Positions 11,601-36,700 of a stretch of 64,000 nucleotides of DNA are shown one piece after another. The stretch is from Euglena gracilis. Its lineage: Eukaryota > Euglenida > Euglenophyceae > Euglenales. A model generated the notes under the pieces. The model saw only the letters and a program-made list of their open reading frames with translations. It made no database searches and had not been told where the DNA came from. Both the position numbers and the translations under genes were made by a program. The stretch is from NCBI GenBank assembly GCA_039621445.1, contig CP154956.1, positions 76,298,192 to 76,362,191 on the forward strand. The letters are read 5' to 3'. Within the stretch, counting starts at the first letter, position 1. Each line of letters starts with the position of its first letter.

Positions 11601-14600
11601 GTTTTTGGCCTCCCAAACCCGAAAACCCCTGTTTTTGAGCCCAAAATGAGCGTTTTTCGACCGCGCGATGTATGAAACTGTTCGAGTGCCCAGGGGGGGG
11701 GCGGGGGCTTCCGCCCCCCCGGACCCCCCCCCGGCAACAAAAATAACCTCATCTTTGTCTACCGACTTTTTTTTGAGGGCAAATCGCGCGATGTATGAAA
11801 CTGTGCGAGTGCCCGGGGGGGGGGGGGGCTCCCGGCCCCCCCCCCCCGCCCCCCCCCCGGCAAAAAAATAAACCTCATCTTTGTCTCCGGAGCTACTTTG
11901 CGGACAAATAGCGCGATATATGAATTTTTCGAGTGGCCCAGGGGGATGAGGGATTGCAGGATCTCCCTTTTTCAGCCAACCACATCAACAATATCCCCAA
12001 ACACTTCCCCACCATACCCCCCCATACCCCCCATACCTCATACCCCATACCCCCCCATACCCCCCCCCATACCACCCCCATACCCCAGGTATGGGGGCCC
12101 CACTTTGTGCCATATGTGAACAAAAAGGTGCGCAAAAGTTGCGCAAACAAACTGCACCATGGATTTCCTTCCCAGATCCCCATCTCCTGGGGGGATCTGT
12201 GCTTTTTTTTCCCCACGAGGTTTTGGAGACGCTCCGTGGGTTCCAGTGTCACGGCAATTTGCCAACGGGGTTTCACAGGTTTTCAGTGATACTTGAGCAG
12301 CAATCCAGGATTTTTTGCACATCGGCAAAAACGTGACACCAGGCGGGGAAAGAAAAACCCAAAAAGGGGGCTTCGGGAATGTCCCAAGATTACAAAAAAA
12401 CCAGCCGGGACCCCCCGAAAAAAAATGGGTTAATCACGTTTTTCAATGAGCATTGAAACACAATAAAAAGGCACTTGTTTGCGCAATTGCGCAAAGAAAT
12501 GCTTCATAGGTGAGAAACAAACAGCCTGAGAGACTGCGAAATTCTGTCCCTGTGCCTGTGTCCACTGTTCAACGGAGTGCATTGCGTGGGTTGGAAGTTG
12601 GGCCCTTGGCACAAGTTGTTACGCGGTCGGGGACAGCCGTGTCCTGCCACACCCCATCCGGCACACCGGAGATTCCCCCCTTCCCGAGGCCCGCCCACCG
12701 CCTCACAGCCCCGCCTGCGGGCGGTGTGTGGCGGGCCCCGCCCTGCGCCTTGCCCTCCTGGAAGCCCATGGCCCGCATGAGGCGCAGGGCCACGCCGTTG
12801 GTGGCGGCGGTCCAGCCGGCGAAGCCCGCGGCCCCCAGCAGCGGGGCGGACCAGTCCGGTCGGGCAGCCACCGGCGGCAGCGGCGCTGCTCCTCCGCCCC
12901 CGTGCGTGAGCCTGGCGGGGTGCCAGGGTATTAAAACTGACTTTTGGCCCTGCCCCCCTGCCAGGGTATTTGGGCCCTTTTTTTTAGCACCGTAAAGGAA
13001 TCATGCCTCAAAAAGGGGGTGCCAAGTTACTGGAACCATCTTTGCTTGGAAATTGATAGGGAACAGGCGCCATCTCTCGCCTGTTTTTAACGGCCAGCCG
13101 TTAAAAAACATTTTACAGACACTACAAATGAAATATTCTTTCTCGTTTTGGCAAAAGGGGACACATTGCAGGGCAGGTGTTTTGTGTCCCCCAAATTTTC
13201 CAAAAAAAACTGAAATTTGGGGAAAGGGGTGGTGTTTCTTAAAACAAATACCCCCCCCCCCAAATATAAAGCCCCCCCCCCCCCCCTGGCTTTACATTTT
13301 GGGCGGGATTTCAAGACCCCCAGCGGGGCCTTTATGTTTGGGGGATGAAACTTTTTTGGGTGGCAGATACAAATCTCGGCGGCTTTCAACAACAATCAAA
13401 TACCAATTTTGTACCAAATTTTTGTTTTGCATCTCCTTTTCCCCCCAAAAAAATGTGCAATACCTGTCCGAAATGGACCATTTCTGGTGAAACATTTTTA
13501 TATCCCCCCCAAAACGTTCTGCTTTTTCCTGAATGGCACCATTGGCAGGCTTTGTATTGAGGGAGGGGGGGCTTTACATTTGAGTGGCAAAACCAATCGC
13601 CCTGGGGGGCTTTATATTTGGGGAGGCTTCATATTTGGGAGAGCTTTATGTTGGGGGGGGGACAGGGCAGGCGCTTGGGAACATGGTTAGAGCTGGCCTG
13701 AACACTTTCCTGGGCCCAACACCTGACTTGAAGTTCTGCTGAAATGAACAGATTTCATCTGGAAAACAATTTATTATTATGGCCTTAAGATCAAGTTATT
13801 GGGGGGGGGGGTGAACTTTTTGAATGAATGCGGTACCTATCCTCATCCCCATGGGGTGGGGGGTGGGTATGCAACCAAATCAGGATTTCACGTTAAATAC
13901 ACAATCCCAAAAAAATACGATTTTGTGTTCCAACACACACCAATACACAGGTTCTGTTTCACAACCAGTTTACCCAATTCCCTATCACTAACCCTAACCC
14001 TATCCCTAGCACATAGCCCAAACCCTTGGGTTGGGATTTCAGCCTTCGGCCAAGTTTTAGCCCAGGCCTAATTAAGCATGAACTCAGGCCGAATTCAGGA
14101 TTAACCTGCCAACTTTGGCTTACCTAAACCCTGATACCTTTCCGACTAACCAAATAACAGAAGTAATTGGAATATGCTGGCAAACCCCCTCAGCTTGCCC
14201 TAAAATAAGTGGACCTTCCCCCCCCTGGGTAAATACTGGACCTCCCTGGGGCCCAGTGGTTTAAGGCTGCCTAATGAAATGCCTCCTTCTCCATGCTCAA
14301 TCATCATGCATACACGGCGATTGGCGCAGAGGATGGAGATTAGTAGCCATTCATTTCTGACGGGAAGCGCAAAACCACAGGCGATCCCCTTTGTCACTTG
14401 CTGCCCCCCCCCCACAGGGGGAGGTCCCAGAGGTTTACGGCTGCTATTTTGGGGTGGGGTTTAGGGCATAACCTGCAAATCTCAGTTGTGAAAATGACAC
14501 GTCTCTTGTGGTTTGCAGAGCTCGGGGTGTTTGGGGCCGACGGTCACCGGTAGTTTGCGGTGTTTGTTTCTCTGAAAACGCACCTCCAGAAAATGGGCCG

Positions 14601-15439
14601 CATCCGTGAGCAGCGCGGTGGCCGCCTCGCCCTTCGTCCACCAGCCGAGGGAGTACCGCGGCGAGGCCGGGCTGGCCGGCGAGGCCTCCGAGGCACTGCC
14701 CGGCCGGCCCCCCCGCCCGGCCGGCACCCCCACGCCCTCGTCCGAGGAGGAGGACGACAACGACGACTCCGTCTGCTCCCCCTCCTCCGCCTCTTCCTCC
14801 TCCGCCTCTGCGGCCTCCGTCTCCGGCAGTTCCGGCCGCGGATCACGGCCACCCCCGGCGGCGCCAGCGGGGGCAGGAACGCCCCGGTCACCGCGGGCGC
14901 AGGAAACCCGGCACAGCCCATATGCTGGTGGCGGGCAGCTAGATCCGGCAGCCTCAGCCCACGCTCCACCCTCTGACCCCCCCCCCCCATGTGCCTGGCC
15001 TTCTTGGCCCAAACTGGCTGAGGGGTCAACTTTTGGGGCCGAGTTGGCTCCAATAGCCATGGGGGCAAACAGGGGGAGGGGGTGCACTTCTTCTTGGATG
15101 GCTGGGATGGTCGTGTGGTACGTCGTTACAATTTGAAATGGGGTGGGCCTTCCCTGCGCGGGTTGCTCTGGCAGCGCCTCCAGCCGCACGCCGTACTTCC
15201 GGAGCAGCACCGCCTGGTTCTTTCGAATCCCGGCACCAGGGATGGAGGCTAGAGTTCCCCTTTGCTGACCCCACCAACCCCCGAGCTGTGCGCCCTTCTG
15301 CCCTTTCACCACTCCTCCCACTTAATATCCCCAGCAGGCTAACCAAGCAAGAAAACGACGCTTGGTATGCTTTTTGGAGTCATTATCACAAAACAAAAAA
15401 AAGTTGTTGCTGCTGCTGCTGCTCCTGCTGCTGCTGCTG

Positions 15440-15489
<50 letters not shown>

Positions 15490-16340
15490 TATGACCAAAC
15501 GTTTTAAAAATGCCATTTTTGATAATTTTTTATCAAAATTGAGGTGTAAGGGGTTTTCTAGTCATTTGTGGGTGTCTGACTTTACCAGCAATTCCTGGAC
15601 TTACAACACCACCCTTCGGCCGACCAGTACCAAACCAGATAATACAATACGGGGTTTCCAGGTGGGTAGAACCTTTGACAATTCTTTGACAATTTTGTCC
15701 AACAGTGCCCAAAATGGAATAATGGGTCAATTTCGGATTTCTGGGTCAACTTTTCTCCCACCACTCGCGCCAGGCCAAAAATACTTCATTTTGTCCGTAA
15801 GTGGAGGTGCGCCCCCTGGGGTTAACCATAGGAGGCTCGAGCTTGAACGTAGCTTGAACCTGCTGTTAAGTGCATGATTTGGGTTTGTGATTGTGGTTTG
15901 GAAGTCCAAAAATATCGGTGCAAAGCGCCGGAAATCGACCTTTGGGGGGGGGGGTTTATTTGTCCTAAATATGGGTGAGATGGAGCACTACCAAGGAGGC
16001 GGAGAGACCTGACTGGGGGCACCGACTGTTCTCACAGGAAAGGAAAACTTCCATATTTAAAATCCACTCCTCAACTCGAAGTGGATCAACATTTCGCATT
16101 TCATCAAATCAAGCCTCAGAAATCCCTTATGTTCGGGATCAAAACCCACGAGACACACAGCACACACGGGGTGTGAACCACCACGTCGGCTCCCTGAGCG
16201 GCCGCGATGCCCTCGGACAGCGTGGCCGCCGCGGCGTTGCCGGGGTCCTGCTGCAGCAGGGCCTGCACCGCCGCCAGCTGGTGGCACATGCGGAGGATGC
16301 CGGCCTGGATGGCCTCCGCCCCCGGGCCGGGGTCCGGCAT
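5635..16340 (-). CDS. G-patch domain protein (ZGPAT-like layout)
   Basis: Seven exons (minus strand, 5' to 3'): 16340-16199, 15230-15160, 14895-14629, 12862-12749, 9625-9539, 6596-6501, 5736-5635 (TGA), about 292 residues. The core is a G-patch split over exons 4 and 5: FAGW, then GVALRLMRAMGFQEGK joined to GLGRREDGIAFPL. G-patch domains bind and activate DEAH helicases or RNA, so a role in RNA processing is likely. Before it lies an acidic Glu/Ser-rich stretch (exon 3); the end is MFSLVNKLSK, like the C-terminal 'FDFLNEKL' segment of ZGPAT. No CCCH zinc finger was found, so ZGPAT orthology is only suggested. The exon 4/5 intron has a perfect 9-bp terminal stem (GCAGGGCGG/CCGCCCTGC); the exon 5/6 intron lies between direct repeats TGGGCCG. 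The exon 2/3 and 3/4 edges are least certain: another exon 3 frame reads VTGAFLPPL. Confidence 0.72.
10964..11411. mobile_element. Intron-like inverted-repeat element A
   Basis: 448-bp element in an intron of the G-patch gene. Direct repeats CCCCCATA (10956-10963 and 11412-11419) flank it exactly. Its ends are CAGGCAT...GGCATTTGCTTAAGG on the left and the complementary CCTTAAGCAAATGCCTG on the right; the left end carries an extra 6-7 bases. Inside are the conserved start TTAAGGACCC, G/C runs, repeated CTAGCTAG-type words and two GC hairpins (11115-11136 and 11245-11259). No coding capacity. A diverged, partial relative lies at 35865-36040. It shares architecture with elements B and C. Confidence 0.82.
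11399..12090. repeat. CCCATACC arrays and a 124-bp tandem repeat
   Basis: Two arrays of the word CCCCATACC (11399-11466 and 12005-12090) flank a tandem repeat whose units start at 11663, 11786 and 11911 with GCGCGATGTATG (ATATATG in the third). The units include CCTCATCTTTGTCT and G/C runs; the third is incomplete. 12079-12112 is also the reverse complement of 10930-10964 (word GGGGCCCCACTTTGTGC), so the segment is framed by inverted repeats. All of it lies in an intron of the G-patch gene. Confidence 0.8.
12915..13045. repeat. Dispersed element, inverted relative of 16985-17215
   Basis: Contains GGTGCCAGGGTATT, TGCCAGGGTATTTGGG and GGGGGTGCCAAGTTACTGGAACCATC. The same words occur in reverse complement at 16985-17215 (GATGGTTCCAATAACTTGGCACCCC, CCAGGTTATTTGGG). 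Typical of a short non-autonomous DNA repeat; no gene content. Confidence 0.65.
13245..13665. repeat. Short inverted-repeat element with AAATATAAAGC ends
   Basis: The left end has C-run, CAAATATAAAGC, C-run. The right end has GGGGGGCTTTATATTTGGGG, followed by further CTTCATATTTGGG and CTTTATGTTGGGG copies. The interior is AT-rich and non-coding. The arrangement suggests a MITE of about 420 bp in a G-patch gene intron. Target duplications were not resolved because of the homopolymers. Confidence 0.6.
13978..14012. repeat. Short interstitial telomere-like tract
   Basis: Contains CACTAACCCTAACCCTATCCC, i.e. CCCTAA units. A second such tract (AAACCCTAACCCTAATCCTAACCC) is at 36338-36362. Both may be repair scars or remnants; the satellite at the left edge carries a related word in each monomer. 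Confidence 0.6.
15402..15488. repeat. (CTG)n/(CAG)n trinucleotide repeat
   Basis: About 28 CTG units with two interruptions (CTC at about 15422, GAGG at about 15440). It lies in the first intron of the G-patch gene, so the Leu and Ser/Gln runs it encodes are not expected in protein. Confidence 0.95.
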
Positions 16341-16375
16341 CGGGGCCCCCCGACTGTGGGAGGAACGGGGGTCTG
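16341..16375 (-). promoter_or_regulatory. Candidate trans-splice acceptor of the G-patch gene
   Basis: On the minus strand the start codon at 16340 is preceded by 13 bases and then TTCCTCCCACAG, a pyrimidine-rich tract ending in AG. This fits addition of a spliced leader, the usual 5' maturation in Euglenozoa. Position only; no transcript evidence. Confidence 0.35.
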
Positions 16376-19300
16376 AGTTGTGTCGGTTGAGGACCGGTTG
16401 CCCCTGCCATCGAGTTGGCGGCTGCTCACCAGCCCCCAGGGGGAGGGGCTTGGAGAGGGAGAGCAACAATATCCATCCAGGGGGGGGGGAGTCGGCGAGA
16501 AAAGTTTTACCAAAACACGCTCTGAAATGAGCTTTTCTCCGCCTTGCTCCCCAGAGCTGCTGTGCGACAGAGGATGACGCTTGCTGACACAGGTTGGGCA
16601 CACCACAAACCGCCAGCTTCCCAGGGTGACTGATCGCACAGACGTCAGCATTCGCCACATTTCTCAAAAGCAAATGAAAATCCACCGGAAGGAAAAAAAT
16701 TGACCTATTGGGAGGGTCTCAGGCACACCCCCATTGCAGTTTGCAGGTGGGGGTTTGGGGGTTGGCAGATTGGTTCGGGCACCCCCCCCCCGCCCCCGCT
16801 GTTAAAGAGGGGGGTTGGGAGAGGGGCACTCCCCACCTAAACCCTGGACATCTGATATTGAACTGAGGGCTGGACCCAATACAACGGAATGAGAACATTC
16901 TAAACCACAAAAAAAGCGGAGAGCCAGTATGAACGGGAAAGAGCCGTTGGCCTGAACCCTGCAATCACGAAAAAGACTGTAACCCCCCCCCCCAAACAAC
17001 CTGGCGGGGCCCTTGCTCCTGGCAGTGGCCGAATAACTTGGCGGGGGGAGGGGCAAAAAAAAGATGGTTCCAATAACTTGGCACCCCCCTTTTTTAGGCA
17101 AAGTTCCTTTATGACGCTGAAAAAAAGAGGCCCAAATAACCTGGCAGGGGGGGAGGGCCAAAAGTTGGTTCCAATAACCTGGCACCCCGCCAGGTTATTT
17201 GGGGGGGGGTTTAGGAGGTTGGGTAACTTTGCGTTGATGTGTCCATCTTAGTTGATTTGGGCCATTTATGCAATGGCACAGATGGCATTTTTTCCCTTTA
17301 AAGTCACCATGCATTGCATCGAAAACCCAAAAAATAAAAATGCCATTGGTGTGGAGTCCCAAGACTGAAGAAGAAGAAGTTTGGGCTTTGACATTTAGGG
17401 TGCCCCAGAACAGGTGTCCCCCAGAGCATACAGGGCGCACATACCTCCCCCCCCCTTGTCCAACGACCGCTAATGTTCGTCTCTGACCGGGGGGGGGGGG
17501 GTTGTTAAAATGGCCAATGTTCGTCTCTGACCAGGGGGGGGGGTCGTTAGACGAGGGGGGGGATTTCCGGCGCATCTCGCTGGAAATTTTTGGCGCTTCG
17601 CGCCTGACAATAGCCAATCTAAAATAGCCCAAAAATGCGAACAGTGTCAACAAAATATTCACAAAAATCCACAAAAATACCCAAAATCACCAAAATGGCA
17701 CAAAATGGCCAAAAATGCTGTAAAAGTGTTCATATTGACCCAAATTAGCCCAACATTTGCCCAAATCAATGCAAAATGGTCCCAAATTAGCAAATAATAA
17801 ACCCAAAATGCCCAAGAGGGAGACTTGTGGGAAAATTGTCCAAAAATGGGTTAAATTCTTCAAAATATGCAAAAAAAAATGCCAGCATCGCCCAGCATCG
17901 CCCTGCGTCGCCCAGCATCGCCCAGCATCATCAGAGGTGCTTGCCCACAACGACGCCTTCTGCAACGTCACCATTGCGATAGAGAACACAACAACCCACT
18001 GGTAGTGGTTCGTCACAAGAAGTCAGAGAAGCTGCAAAGAACAAAATCAAAAGCAAGAACATTATCAAGTCTCATTTCCCCAAGATCGTATACGAAAAGA
18101 TTGTCTCTGACCGGGGGGGGGGGGTCGTTGGACAAGCCCGGTCGTTGGACAAGGGGTACGTCCTCAAGCCTGTTGAGTTGTTGAGTTATTTTTCGGTTGT
18201 TATTTTTTCCATTGTTTCGACAACCCCCTCAATTAAAACAACCTTCTGGGATTTGGGATGTTCTATGCCAGCACTCATCAACATTGTGTCGCGGGAGGAG
18301 GCACGTGCAAGCGCCCGTACTGTTATGTTTTCTGCCTTTGCAGCAGCGGATGCTGCTGACTGTGCTTCTGAACCATCAGACGTTGATGTGCCTGACGTGA
18401 TCTGAGGACCTCGGAACCAGCTTTGCACGAATTCCGCACTGGGATTGTTGTTGCTCTCGGGCTTTTGGGTTGTTAATTTTTGGTTGGTATTTTTTCCAGT
18501 TGTCATTCTTTCCGGGACAACTTAGCATGTGTGTTTGGGGACCGCCCAACGGCTGCTTCATCAGCACAGGATGTTGCAGGAAAAAGTTGGGAAATTGACA
18601 CACCTAGCTACCACAACATCCCGGTGGACAAGACCACAATTTTTGTGTATCTTGGGAAATTTTTTATTTCTCCAGACCAACATTTTGCGGAGGGCACAAA
18701 ACACCATGTTTTGCTCCCCCCCCCACGGTTTCAACCGTGGAAAATGGTGATGATCAGGCCAGAGTGTCACCGGCTTCTCAAAAACATTGATTTGAACCCG
18801 GAGAGTAAACAGAGGGGAAATTTGTTTTTCGAACAGACTGCTTGTGGTTTAAATGCAAGGTCGGACGTCTAAGTTGATTGCTATGGTGATTAGAATTGCA
18901 TCACATGGTATGGAAGGCCGAATCAACTGCAACCAAACTGCACAACCAGAGCTGAAATCTTCCACAAAAATGCTTTTGATTTGCCAAGCAAGCTTCGTTT
19001 AGGACATGAAGCGCTCGAACGGGTGTACCCCCGTTAGTGTGGGTCGTGCACTGTGGGTTAAAGAAACAGTAGGTCAGGACACATGCTCATGCACAGCAAC
19101 CCAGGTACATGACAGGGGGAGGAGGGTGTGAGAGAGTTGGAGGAAAGGCAACTGTTCCGGGGCCTCATGCGACCACCCTTGTCCAGACACAGTATTCCAG
19201 GAAGGGACAAAGGAAAGGGCAAAGGACACGGAGAGGAGCCCATAGACACACAACAACCGACGGAGCAAATCCCTTTGCGGTTGAACATTTCCCTCTGATA

Positions 19301-21304
19301 TGGCATCTTTCCCGACACCCACTACCCTGACTGGATGAAGGAGGGGCGTTGAAAATGCCTTGAAATGTGTTCCTTTATTCCAGTGCCCCGACCAAACATC
19401 CACCTGATACACTTAGGGCGAAATTGGATCATGAAGGCTCTGGGAGGGGGAGGGGCAGGCGGGGGAGGAGGACGGGGAGAGTTCCAATATGCAACAGACG
19501 GAGGGCAGCGGGGGGCGGCATGCTGCCCAGCAAAAAGCATTCCCGGTGCAGGTTGGATTCCAAATGTGCTTGTCTCTTTCGTCTCCTCTTCCCACAGGGA
19601 ACCTCCTGCCTGGCCAGCTTCCAATGCGGTTGGACAGTGTCAATGACCCCGACAATTTCCCTGGCGAGACCCTGGCGAGTTCTCAGTCATGACAGGCTCC
19701 TAGGCGATTCAACCACCGCTTCCAAAAGAAAGACGCTTTTTGTTGGCCAGCCGGAGATTGCGAATGTGAGGGCGGGAAGGGCCGGGCAAGGCGGCCCAGG
19801 GAGGGTCAGCAGCCAGGCTTTGGCTGGCGAAAAGTCAGGCGGAGGGGCGGTGGTGGATGGGGCGGTCTGTGGGACGTGGTACCTCAGTCACCGCCCGCCC
19901 ACTCGGGGACACTGGAGGGGTGGGTGGTTGGGGGCCACTTTGATGGCACACGAGTGGGCAGATCGGAATTTGAGAAACACCAGGGCGAATCTTGGCCAAG
20001 AACTGCTCCAGATTCACAAGAGAACAATCTGCACCGAGAAGAGACGTGCCTTGAAGAGCATCTGGGAACGAGGAGCCACCATCCAAAATAACTTTGCATA
20101 CAGTGGCCCTGCTGTGCAAATGTGATACCGTGGCCATACACCAAGGTGCAAGAAAGCACAATGTGTGTCCCGCACCTTCCTGTGGGGGCAGCGACTGGAA
20201 AGCATGGAAGAATGAAAGGGTACAGGAGGGAATGTGAACATCGTGTTCACTTTTTTGATGTCGGCACAGCTGCGAAGGGAATGCATAACACTTCCTCACC
20301 CAGTTTCTGTTTAAAATGCCTTGCCGCCAAGGGGAAGGTCCTCTGGATGTGGCAAAAGAATACCAGAAAATATTACACCACATCTTCCATAACTTTGTCT
20401 GCGCACAAATGCAACTTTGTCTTGTTCCTCCTTGGTCTTCGGCGTGGTGTTTGGTCTTCGATTTTTTTCGGAAAATTGCCACCACCAGAGGGAGTCGCTT
20501 TTTAACACCGGGGGGGGGGGTCCAACTCAGCCCCCCACAAGCCCAGCCCAGATTTCTGGCCCTAGCCTGCGACCCTAACGGCATCCTCAAAGATATGTAT
20601 GTCAACACTCTTCCGCGATTTTCGCGCATTTCCCCCCTTTCTGCATTTTTTTTTTCGCACGAACCTAAAATTGAAGGCGAAATGAGTTCTGGCCACTTTT
20701 CAAGCGTTTCACAAGGGAACCCAGATGTTTTTTTTGAAAGTTTTGTTGCAAAATTGCCAAAATTTTACAACCTTGACAAATATGGCAATTTTGGGCCCTT
20801 TTTTAGGATTTCCCCACAATTCTTGCTGGGAAATAATTCCAACTCAGAAATATTTCCCAACACAGTTTTTGCACTCATTTTGCCGAACTCCCCCAAATTT
20901 AAGCAAATTTTTAGACGGGACCATTTTTATTTATACCAAAAAGTGTCGAATTCATTGCCTAAAACTGGCACACAAGATTATAAATTTTTTTGGTTTTACA
21001 TCTGGCGCCCCTTGCTAGGCGCCTATTGGCACTTCCTTAGAGGCAGGGTGTTACAGACCCCCAGACCTCCTGGTTATATTTGGGGTTGGGGTTTAACAGA
21101 CCTTTAACAGTGCACCAGTGGTGAAACGCAGTGGACCGAAATCCCCAGTACATTTCATTACGGGGATCCCCTCCGTTTGTAAATTGTAAATTTTAAATGA
21201 TCAATTGTTAAGCTTGTGTCAACCTCACCTCTGCCGATTCGATTTTCGCCGCACACAGCCTCGACCCCGGCGGCGCCTCCTCCCGAGCCTTCGGTGCCAC
21301 CGTT
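16376..21304. other. Intergenic repeat-rich spacer
   Basis: No convincing gene. Contents: 16985-17215, inverted relative of 12915-13045; 17450-18150, C/G-run elements with CTCTGACCG(G)n and GTCGTTGGAC and a GC hairpin at 17591-17605; 17881-17935, repeats of GCCCAGCATCGCC; 19615-19700, a member of the GACCCTGACAGG family; 20340-21110, AT-rich with G runs. The longest open frames (19.4-20.1 kb and 19.8-20.6 kb) have no recognisable domain and cross repeat edges. Confidence 0.6.
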
Positions 21305-33770
<12,466 letters not shown>

Positions 33771-36700
33771 GGGACGGGGGAGGGGGCCAGCGGCGGATCA
33801 CAGCGCCGCCGCGGGCCGGCCCGGACGTCGCCGTGGCATGGCCGTCTGTGACGGGGGAGCCGGAAGCCCTGGGCGGAGGACAATTCCGGGGACTGGGTGG
33901 CTGTGTGTTGTCACGCCCCCCCCCCATGCATGCATGCATGCACACACATTTTTTTTCCAAATGAAACTGCCCTCCGAGGCTCCACCCCTCCCGTGTCCAA
34001 GACACGCCAATGTTCAGGGATTGTGTCGTTGACACGCGGGGGGAGGGGGTCAACGACACGATGGTTTTGAAAGGGGGGAAGGGGGGGGAGTAAAAATGCA
34101 GTCGGTCGGTTCGAAGCCGCTTTGTGGCTGGCCCCCGCCCTTTGTACCAGACCATCCGCCACACCAATGGCCCCCCTGAGGGGACCCACTAACAGGAGAA
34201 GATATAATATCATTGATGGAAAATGGAAAAAAATGAAATGAAAACGGATGAAGATGAGAAGAATTGTTATTTATGACTGGAAAACAAAATTCGACCAGAA
34301 AATTGTACACAAAACAAAATAAAACATCTGACCACACACAAATTTTGCTACTGTCTGAGAAAAAGCAAATAAGACCAAAAACACTGCTCAAAAAAGACCT
34401 GGAATACCCACCCTTGGCACAGAGAATTTATGAAATCTTTTGTGCATGAAACCCATAAGGCATCTTTATTGCATCAACTGCATGCTCAAAGCCACGTATA
34501 GAATTTTCATTTGCAGACTTCAAAAATATCGGGAATGGGTCATGGTGATGGGTCCGGCTCATGCCATTGCTGTTCGACCCTCTGGGGGGAGAGGAGGTCA
34601 CTTACCATTTTCCAAAAACCAGTCAGTCACTTTTCAAAACCAGTCACCCCCTGGGGGGGGGGGTCGGTCAGTCAAAAAAAAATCAAAAAATATGGTCAAA
34701 AATCCAAAAAAAATCCGGCGCCTTTGGCGCTGGGTGGCCACTTTTGAGCAATCCTGGCAGACCCCCCCCAGGGAGGCCTGGAGCCAAAAAACCAGTCAGT
34801 CAGTCACTCCGAAAAAACCAGTCAGTCACCCTCCCCCCGGGGAGGGGGGGGGGGTCGGACACCCCCTGGGAGGGGGAGGGGGTCGGCAAAAAACCACTAA
34901 CGTGACCTGGCACCAAAGGCACTGGAAGATTCTGTTGCACTCCGAACTCACGAGAGGTTCAAAAATAGGTAGGTTGCCAAGCAGGTGCCATTTCTTTACA
35001 GGTAACACCATGCCATCCCCCCTCCATGGAGGGGGACCGGCAGCATCGCGACACAACCGGGGCTCTGGAGATTCTCCCTGTGTTTCTGTCTTTCAAAGTT
35101 TCAAGGCGTTCGGGGGTTTTTTCCCCAAAACCCCCAAAACAACCATACGTTTCCAAACTCACCATTTCGTCAAAATACCTAAAACAGAACAAAAACGACT
35201 CAAACTTTGGTAGTATTACACTGGTTCAAAAAATTCAGCAAAACGTTGGGGTGTCGTAAATGGGAACCCGCGTAAGACAAACGTCGATCTGACAGGAAAA
35301 GAAGCCTGAGAACTTTTCCGTTGCGTTGTTTGAGAACTTCTGCCCAGTTCCCAATGTCCCATCGACCCCCTCTCTTGTTTCTTGCTTTCAGTCTTCAGAG
35401 CAAAAAGGTCCTTCCACATTTTTTCTGACCATTGAAAGGATTTCTGCCAAATCTGTAGCTCACGAACTTGGCGCGACATTCGCTGTCACAGCCCCCCTGG
35501 GTATAGGTCTTTGAAAGTATTATGCCTCAACTATGACATGAACGTTGGCTGCCACAATAACAAAAATGGACACTGAGCACACAAATGGACAGCGGCCACC
35601 ATGTATCATTTTGCTCTCCTCTGGGATTCTGTCAAGTTTTACACTGCTGCTGCGACTCAATTTGGAGAAGTGGTGACAACACATTTACAGGGAGTTAAAC
35701 AGAGAAAAAACACCCATGCAGATGCAAAACACTCACGAGTTCCCCGGACTGGGAAAAAAACTCCTCCGGTGATGTGCGTCGAAGTGGAAAATGGGGATTT
35801 TAATTCTTGTTTTGGCTGATCTTCCCCCCAAAAAATCCAAAATAGCCAAAATGGGCATTTTTGGCAGGTTTTGGGGTCGAAACTTTCCGGCTTTGCACCG
35901 GTGACTGGAAAAAATTTTCATAGGTAGCCATGCTAGCAGACCCACCCCCGGGGGTCCACTGGGATTTCCACTTGCCAAAATTTAGACTAACTGTAGACCA
36001 GCCCCCCCCCCCCAGTACTGTGAACCCTTCAGCTGAAGCCCGGTTGCCTCACATTCACCTTCCTCACAGCGATGGAAATAATACAAACAAATATGGCAGC
36101 CTATTATGAACCGGGGTCTTCGGTCGACTGCGTTGTACTTTTGAGCCCGATACTATTTTTGACTGGGCCAACCGAGACTCACTTTGAACTTGATCTCTGA
36201 GACCTCCAAGCGCGGTAGATAACGCTAATGATAGGGGTAGAGGTAGGGTTCACATTAAACGCAAATTTGACGCAAATTTGGCCTAAAAAATGGGCCTAAT
36301 TTGAGACCTTCCTTCGGGTATAATGTGGCCAATTTCTGCAAACCCTAACCCTAATCCTAACCCTTGATCCGAAGCATGACCCCAAATCTGCACCCACTCT
36401 GGCGGAAAAAAAGGCGAAAATGACCGGCCAATGTTTTCGGTATGTTCTGGGAGGGCATAAAAATGGGCCTGGTTTAACTTGTGCAAGGAATTGGCTGCAA
36501 AAATATCCTGACGATTGATGCCTTGGCATGGTTTGTGAGATGTCTGTGTGTCCTCTTACCAACAAGACCAAATTGAAAACAGGGAGAACAGAAACCAACA
36601 CACCGACTGCACATCAAGAAGAAAAAGCATGCACGAAGGAAAAGCTACCACTGTGAGTCCATATGTGCAAGACCTCCGGGACTGCTGACTCATCCCCATC

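Noticed and set aside
14544-15068. Arg-rich open frame overlapping G-patch exon 3
   Set aside because: Beyond its first 25 residues it is an out-of-frame reading of the acidic GAG/GAC-rich exon. The first part is kept as a frame ambiguity, not a separate gene.
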